Shown piece by piece: positions 61,245-64,000 of a DNA stretch of 64,000 nt. Numbering within the stretch: position 1 is the stretch's first letter; each line of letters begins with the position of its first letter. Made by a program: the position numbers and the translations under genes. The stretch is from Ruminococcus_G sp964621905. Its GTDB lineage: Bacteria > Bacillota > Clostridia > Lachnospirales > Lachnospiraceae. The notes beneath the pieces are model-generated. The model was not told the DNA's origin. It saw only the letters and a list, made by a program, of their open reading frames with translations, and did not search any database. The stretch lies in the NCBI GenBank assembly GCA_964621905.1, contig CAZUNG010000012.1, forward strand, positions 19,630-83,629, read 5' to 3'.

Positions 61245-61863
61245 GTACCAGCACAGCCGCCGCCAGAACCGGAAACAGACAGATCCAGGATGCCCTGACT
61301 CCAAGGCTGATACCCGACAGATAACCGACAGCGGCCCCCAGGTGAAAAGCCAGCAGCACGGCACCATAATATTTTGCCTTATGAAGATGTGACCGCTCCT
61401 TGTCAAATACATATTCCACACAGGATTCGGTAAACTGGCGCAGATTGTTTGTAGAAAATATACAGGAACTTCGATACCCTTTTGCTCCCGGAAACGCATT
61501 CCACTGAACCGCCGTCATAAAGAACAGCGGATACAGGGCTGTAAAATGATTCAGATTTTCCGGAAGAAAACCGATGATCAGAATACCGGCGGCATCGACT
61601 GCCAAGCCGAACCATCTGATATCGATCTTCGTATGACGGACGCAGGCAGCACACACCATGCCTGCCATATAGATCATAAGCCCCAGCACCCGCAGCAGCA
61701 CTTCATAAAAATTGCGTCCAATGATTCCCGTGACAATGCCGATCATATTGGCAGTCTGCGCTGACCCAAATAAATCACAGTGGTTCATAAGGGCATAGAT
61801 TCCTAGAAAACCGCCGATAAAGGTCATATTTAACTGTACCAGATATTCCAGTTTCTTTTTCAT
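61129..61863 (-). CDS. DUF1275 (YoaK-like) membrane protein
   Basis: 244 aa, six or seven membrane helices. NMTFIGGFLGIYALM, GSAQTANMIGI and QWNAFPGAKGYRSSCIFSTNNLRQF are DUF1275 signatures. The last 30 residues are read antisense through the YgjP-like gene and look unlike a membrane protein tail, so an ancestral stop near 61220 may have been lost. Transport or sensing role suspected for the family, not proven. Confidence 0.85.
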   Translation of the reverse strand: MKKKLEYLVQLNMTFIGGFLGIYALMNHCDLFGSAQTANMIGIVTGIIGRNFYEVLLRVLGLMIYMAGMVCAACVRHTKIDIRWFGLAVDAAGILIIGFLPENLNHFTALYPLFFMTAVQWNAFPGAKGYRSSCIFSTNNLRQFTESCVEYVFDKERSHLHKAKYYGAVLLAFHLGAAVGYLSGISLGVRASWICLFPVLAAAVLVLRDRLPERGYCPEPLKTTDIRSFSATAAGFCNLAERTQ

Positions 61864-61901
61864 ATCCCCGTTCCAATCTCCCTTCGACTTACACTTTCTT
61901 T

Positions 61902-61930
61902 ATTATAATCACAAAACTTAATATTGTAAA
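61902..61930 (-). promoter_or_regulatory. Promoter of the DUF1275 gene
   Basis: TTTACA (61925-61930), 17-bp spacer, TATAAT (61902-61907). Confidence 0.7.
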
Positions 61931-61952
61931 TTCGGTATTTTATCCATATAAT
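61924..61952 (+). promoter_or_regulatory. Promoter of the second LysR gene
   Basis: TTGTAA (61924-61929), 17-bp spacer, TATAAT (61947-61952). Its -35 overlaps the -35 of the divergent DUF1275 promoter. Confidence 0.7.
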
Positions 61953-61983
61953 ATAGATATATTTTATATTTAGGGGGCATGGC

Positions 61984-62883
61984 ATGAACTATATTGACAT
62001 TCAGACTTTTCTGACGATAACATCTTGTGAATCTCTGTCCAAAGCGGCCGAACAGCTCTATACGTCGCAGCCTGCACTGAGTCACCGGCTGTCCCGGCTG
62101 GAGGAAGAGCTTGATACCACACTCATCATTCGCCGAAAAGGAGTCCGAAGCATTGAACTGACGGAATCGGGGAAGTGTTTTATTCCGCTTGCTCAAAAAT
62201 GGATGCAGCTGTGGCAGGAGACCCAGAATATCGGCCGCCTGGCACCGATGACCACGTTCCGACTTTCCAACGTGGACAGCCTCAATGTCTGCTTCATGCC
62301 CCAGGTATGTGCAAATTTTCTAAGTAAACATACCTCCTGCAGTCTTGATGTTGTCACACTTCGCTCCAACGCCGCCTACCGCGCTGTTGAGAATCACGAA
62401 GTGGATCTGGCATTTATTGCAAATCCCCATTTTTTCCGTAAAGTTCAGACGATCCCACTGTTTAAAGAACGCATGACGTTTATCTGTTCGGATACAGCTC
62501 CTTACAGTGAAGCACTGACTCCGTCGGACCTTCGCGCTGAAAATGAAATCTATATTCCCTGGAGCAATGCCTTTCTGATGTGGCATGATTACTGGTTCGG
62601 GACCAGTGCCCAGGTAAAAGTATCCCTCGATAACATGTCACTTTTTGCACATTTCCTGCATCTTGAAGATGCCTGGGCGATTGTCCCTTCCACGATTGCT
62701 CATGCATTGATGGAGCGCAACCATTTTAAAGCCTTTCCCATTGAGGATATGCCAGAATCCAGAATGTGCTATGCCATCATGGAAGACCGCCGACAGCAAA
62801 ACGACCTCACAAATGCTTTTATTCAGGAGCTCCTTGATATCGCCAGCAGCTTCTCTGACGTTGAAATCACAAAGCCCCGGTGA
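61984..62883 (+). CDS. LysR-family transcriptional regulator
   Basis: 299 aa. Winged helix IQTFLTITSCESLSKAAEQL with TSQPALSHRLSRLEEELDT, then the co-inducer domain (about 90-290). GGGGG lies 6 nt before the ATG. Divergent from the DUF1275 gene with interlocked promoters, so that gene is the likely target. An alpha/beta hydrolase lies downstream on the same strand. Confidence 0.92.
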   Translation: MNYIDIQTFLTITSCESLSKAAEQLYTSQPALSHRLSRLEEELDTTLIIRRKGVRSIELTESGKCFIPLAQKWMQLWQETQNIGRLAPMTTFRLSNVDSLNVCFMPQVCANFLSKHTSCSLDVVTLRSNAAYRAVENHEVDLAFIANPHFFRKVQTIPLFKERMTFICSDTAPYSEALTPSDLRAENEIYIPWSNAFLMWHDYWFGTSAQVKVSLDNMSLFAHFLHLEDAWAIVPSTIAHALMERNHFKAFPIEDMPESRMCYAIMEDRRQQNDLTNAFIQELLDIASSFSDVEITKPR

Positions 62884-62926
62884 CGCACACCCGCCTGTAC
62901 GGGATTTTACTGTCATCCAAAGACAT

Positions 62927-62950
62927 TCCCGCATATGATAACATGCGGGA
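62927..62950 (+). terminator. Weak terminator-like hairpin after LysR
   Basis: TCCCGCAT with ATGCGGGA around an 8-nt loop, without a strong U-tract. Confidence 0.5.
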
Positions 62951-63005
62951 TAATACCAGTCATGATACTGCCTGCATAAAATGTCAGAAAGTATGAGGAA
63001 ATGAT

Positions 63006-63842
63006 ATGCAAACACAGGCATCACCATTCCGGCGCAGTATTCTATCAAATGACGGAACGCGGATTGCAGTCTATGATTATCATCCACGCTGCTCCAAAAC
63101 TATTCTTCTTATTCATGGATGGCCGCTTTCCCATAAAATCTATGAATACCAGACAGAACGTCTCGTTTACATGGGATACCGAATCGTAACACTGGATCTG
63201 CGCGGATTTGGAAATTCCGATACCCCGGTCTGCGGCTACTGTTATGACCAGATGGCACACGACATCTACCATGTCGTGACGGCCCTGAACCTCCGCCGGT
63301 TTATTCTGACTGGTTTTTCCATGGGCGGCGCTGTTGTTCTCAGGTACATGCGCCTGTTCCGGGGGTATGGGGTCAGAAAGCTGATTCTTCTGGCTGCTGC
63401 GGCGCCGTGCTGGACCCGACGTCCCGGTTTTCCGTACGGTCTGACACGATCTTATGTCGATCAGCTGATCGATCAGGCGATGACAGACAGGCCGCAGCTG
63501 GCTTATGAATTCAGTCACAATCAGCTGTTTGCCTCGGAACACTCAGAAGCGTTGAAAGACTGGTTCCAGGAAATTGCATTGAGTGCCTCCGGTATCGGCA
63601 CCGTTCAGTCGGCAATTGCCCTGCGGGATGAGGACGGACGGGAGGACCTGGGATATGTCCATGTCCCGACCTGGATCATACACGGTGCAAAAGACACTGT
63701 CGTTTCCGACGACCTTGCTTGCATTCAACATGAGAACATCCCCGGCTCTGAACTGATCACGCTTGCAGACAGTGCACACGGCATTATGTACGATGAACTT
63801 GAACTGTTTAACCATTATTTTTTCGGGGCTGTCAGCTGTTAA
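63006..63842 (+). CDS. Alpha/beta hydrolase
   Basis: 278 aa. Oxyanion region LLIHGWPLSHKIYEYQ, nucleophile elbow GFSMGGAVVLRYM (Ser), acid Asp in WIIHGAKDTVVSDD, His in DSAHGIMYDE. Close in motif to haloperoxidase/arylesterase-type hydrolases. GAGGAAATGAT precedes the ATG. Substrate unknown. Confidence 0.9.
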   Translation: MQTQASPFRRSILSNDGTRIAVYDYHPRCSKTILLIHGWPLSHKIYEYQTERLVYMGYRIVTLDLRGFGNSDTPVCGYCYDQMAHDIYHVVTALNLRRFILTGFSMGGAVVLRYMRLFRGYGVRKLILLAAAAPCWTRRPGFPYGLTRSYVDQLIDQAMTDRPQLAYEFSHNQLFASEHSEALKDWFQEIALSASGIGTVQSAIALRDEDGREDLGYVHVPTWIIHGAKDTVVSDDLACIQHENIPGSELITLADSAHGIMYDELELFNHYFFGAVSC

Positions 63843-63861
63843 TTCGCCGCAGCACGAAAAA

Positions 63862-63890
63862 ACACCGCAAATGCCGGACATTTGCGGTGT
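63862..63890. terminator. Terminator between convergent genes
   Basis: ACACCGCAAATG with CATTTGCGGTGT around a 5-nt loop, flanked by an A-run on the left that serves the - strand. Confidence 0.88.
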
Positions 63891-63932
63891 ATCTCTCTGT
63901 TAAAAACTATATAAGATTGTTTGACGCCATTG

Positions 63933-64000
63933 TTATGCGAAGTATTTTGCGACAAACTCTTTTGTCACTTCCGCAGCTTTCTTGATGTTCTCTTCATGAT
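63933..64000 (-). CDS. C-terminal fragment of an unidentified protein, 5' end off window
   Basis: The last 21 codons before a TAA at 63933-63935 read HEENIKKAAEVTKEFVAKYF plus Ala. The terminator at 63862-63890 follows it, which supports a real gene end. Too little is visible to name the protein. Confidence 0.55.
   Translation of the reverse strand, partial: HEENIKKAAEVTKEFVAKYFA

Overview
The window looks like chromosome of a low-to-mid GC Firmicute of class Clostridia, most likely family Lachnospiraceae. The grounds are a FabK/FabT-type fatty-acid operon with a fused AccD-AccA subunit, a eukaryotic-type HisA, Coat F-type spore proteins, a C_GCAxxG_C_C redox protein, a CpaF/Tad ATPase next to a tiny pilin-like peptide, strong TTGACA/TATAAT promoters and AGGAGG ribosome-binding sites. 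I see no tRNA, rRNA, insertion sequence, prophage or CRISPR array. Both window edges cut a gene.

Layout, left to right. 1-1.5 kb: the end of a Tad-like operon (- strand). 1.6-2.2 kb: a DUF1858 protein and a 2[4Fe-4S] ferredoxin, divergent. 2.3-6.8 kb: MerR regulator, then gdpP-rplI-dnaB (c-di-AMP phosphodiesterase, ribosomal L9, replicative helicase). 6.9-8.0 kb: a 58-bp perfect palindrome with a possible micro-ORF, and a secreted glucosaminidase. 8.0-11.6 kb: thiS-thiF-thiG-thiH-thiE behind a consensus promoter and a terminator-like leader. 11.6-22.4 kb: the type II fatty-acid synthesis operon fabH-acpP-fabK-fabD-fabG-fabF-accB-fabZ-accC-accDA, then a second FabK-like flavoprotein and the FabT repressor.

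22.5-32.0 kb: a repetitive surface protein, HPF, HisA, an Asn-rich lipoprotein, dapB-dapA under a lysine riboswitch, a two-OB-fold SSB-like protein, and TypA/BipA. 32.1-37.1 kb: polysaccharide deacetylase, a truncated membrane pseudokinase, the C_GCAxxG_C_C protein and a SARP-type regulator carrying a degenerate GGDEF domain. 37.2-42.1 kb: a compact type IV pilus-like operon (transglutaminase-like lipoprotein, PilC, three small membrane proteins, a prepilin-like protein, PilT) with no PilB, PilD or secretin nearby. This is the best candidate here for an undescribed system.

42.1-64 kb: Coat F proteins; LysR, a proline-racemase-family enzyme with a Ser/Cys catalytic pair, and an MDR dehydrogenase; sigma/anti-sigma pair; TrkA-TrkH plus a mini-Smr peptide; a two-component system divergent from a lipoprotein; a heterodimeric ABC exporter with a 46-aa companion; a Zur-ZnuA-ZnuC-ZnuB zinc operon with palindromic operators shared with a YgjP/SprT-like metalloprotein; DUF1275 membrane protein; LysR; and an alpha/beta hydrolase. 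Assignments come from reading motifs by eye; no database search was run.
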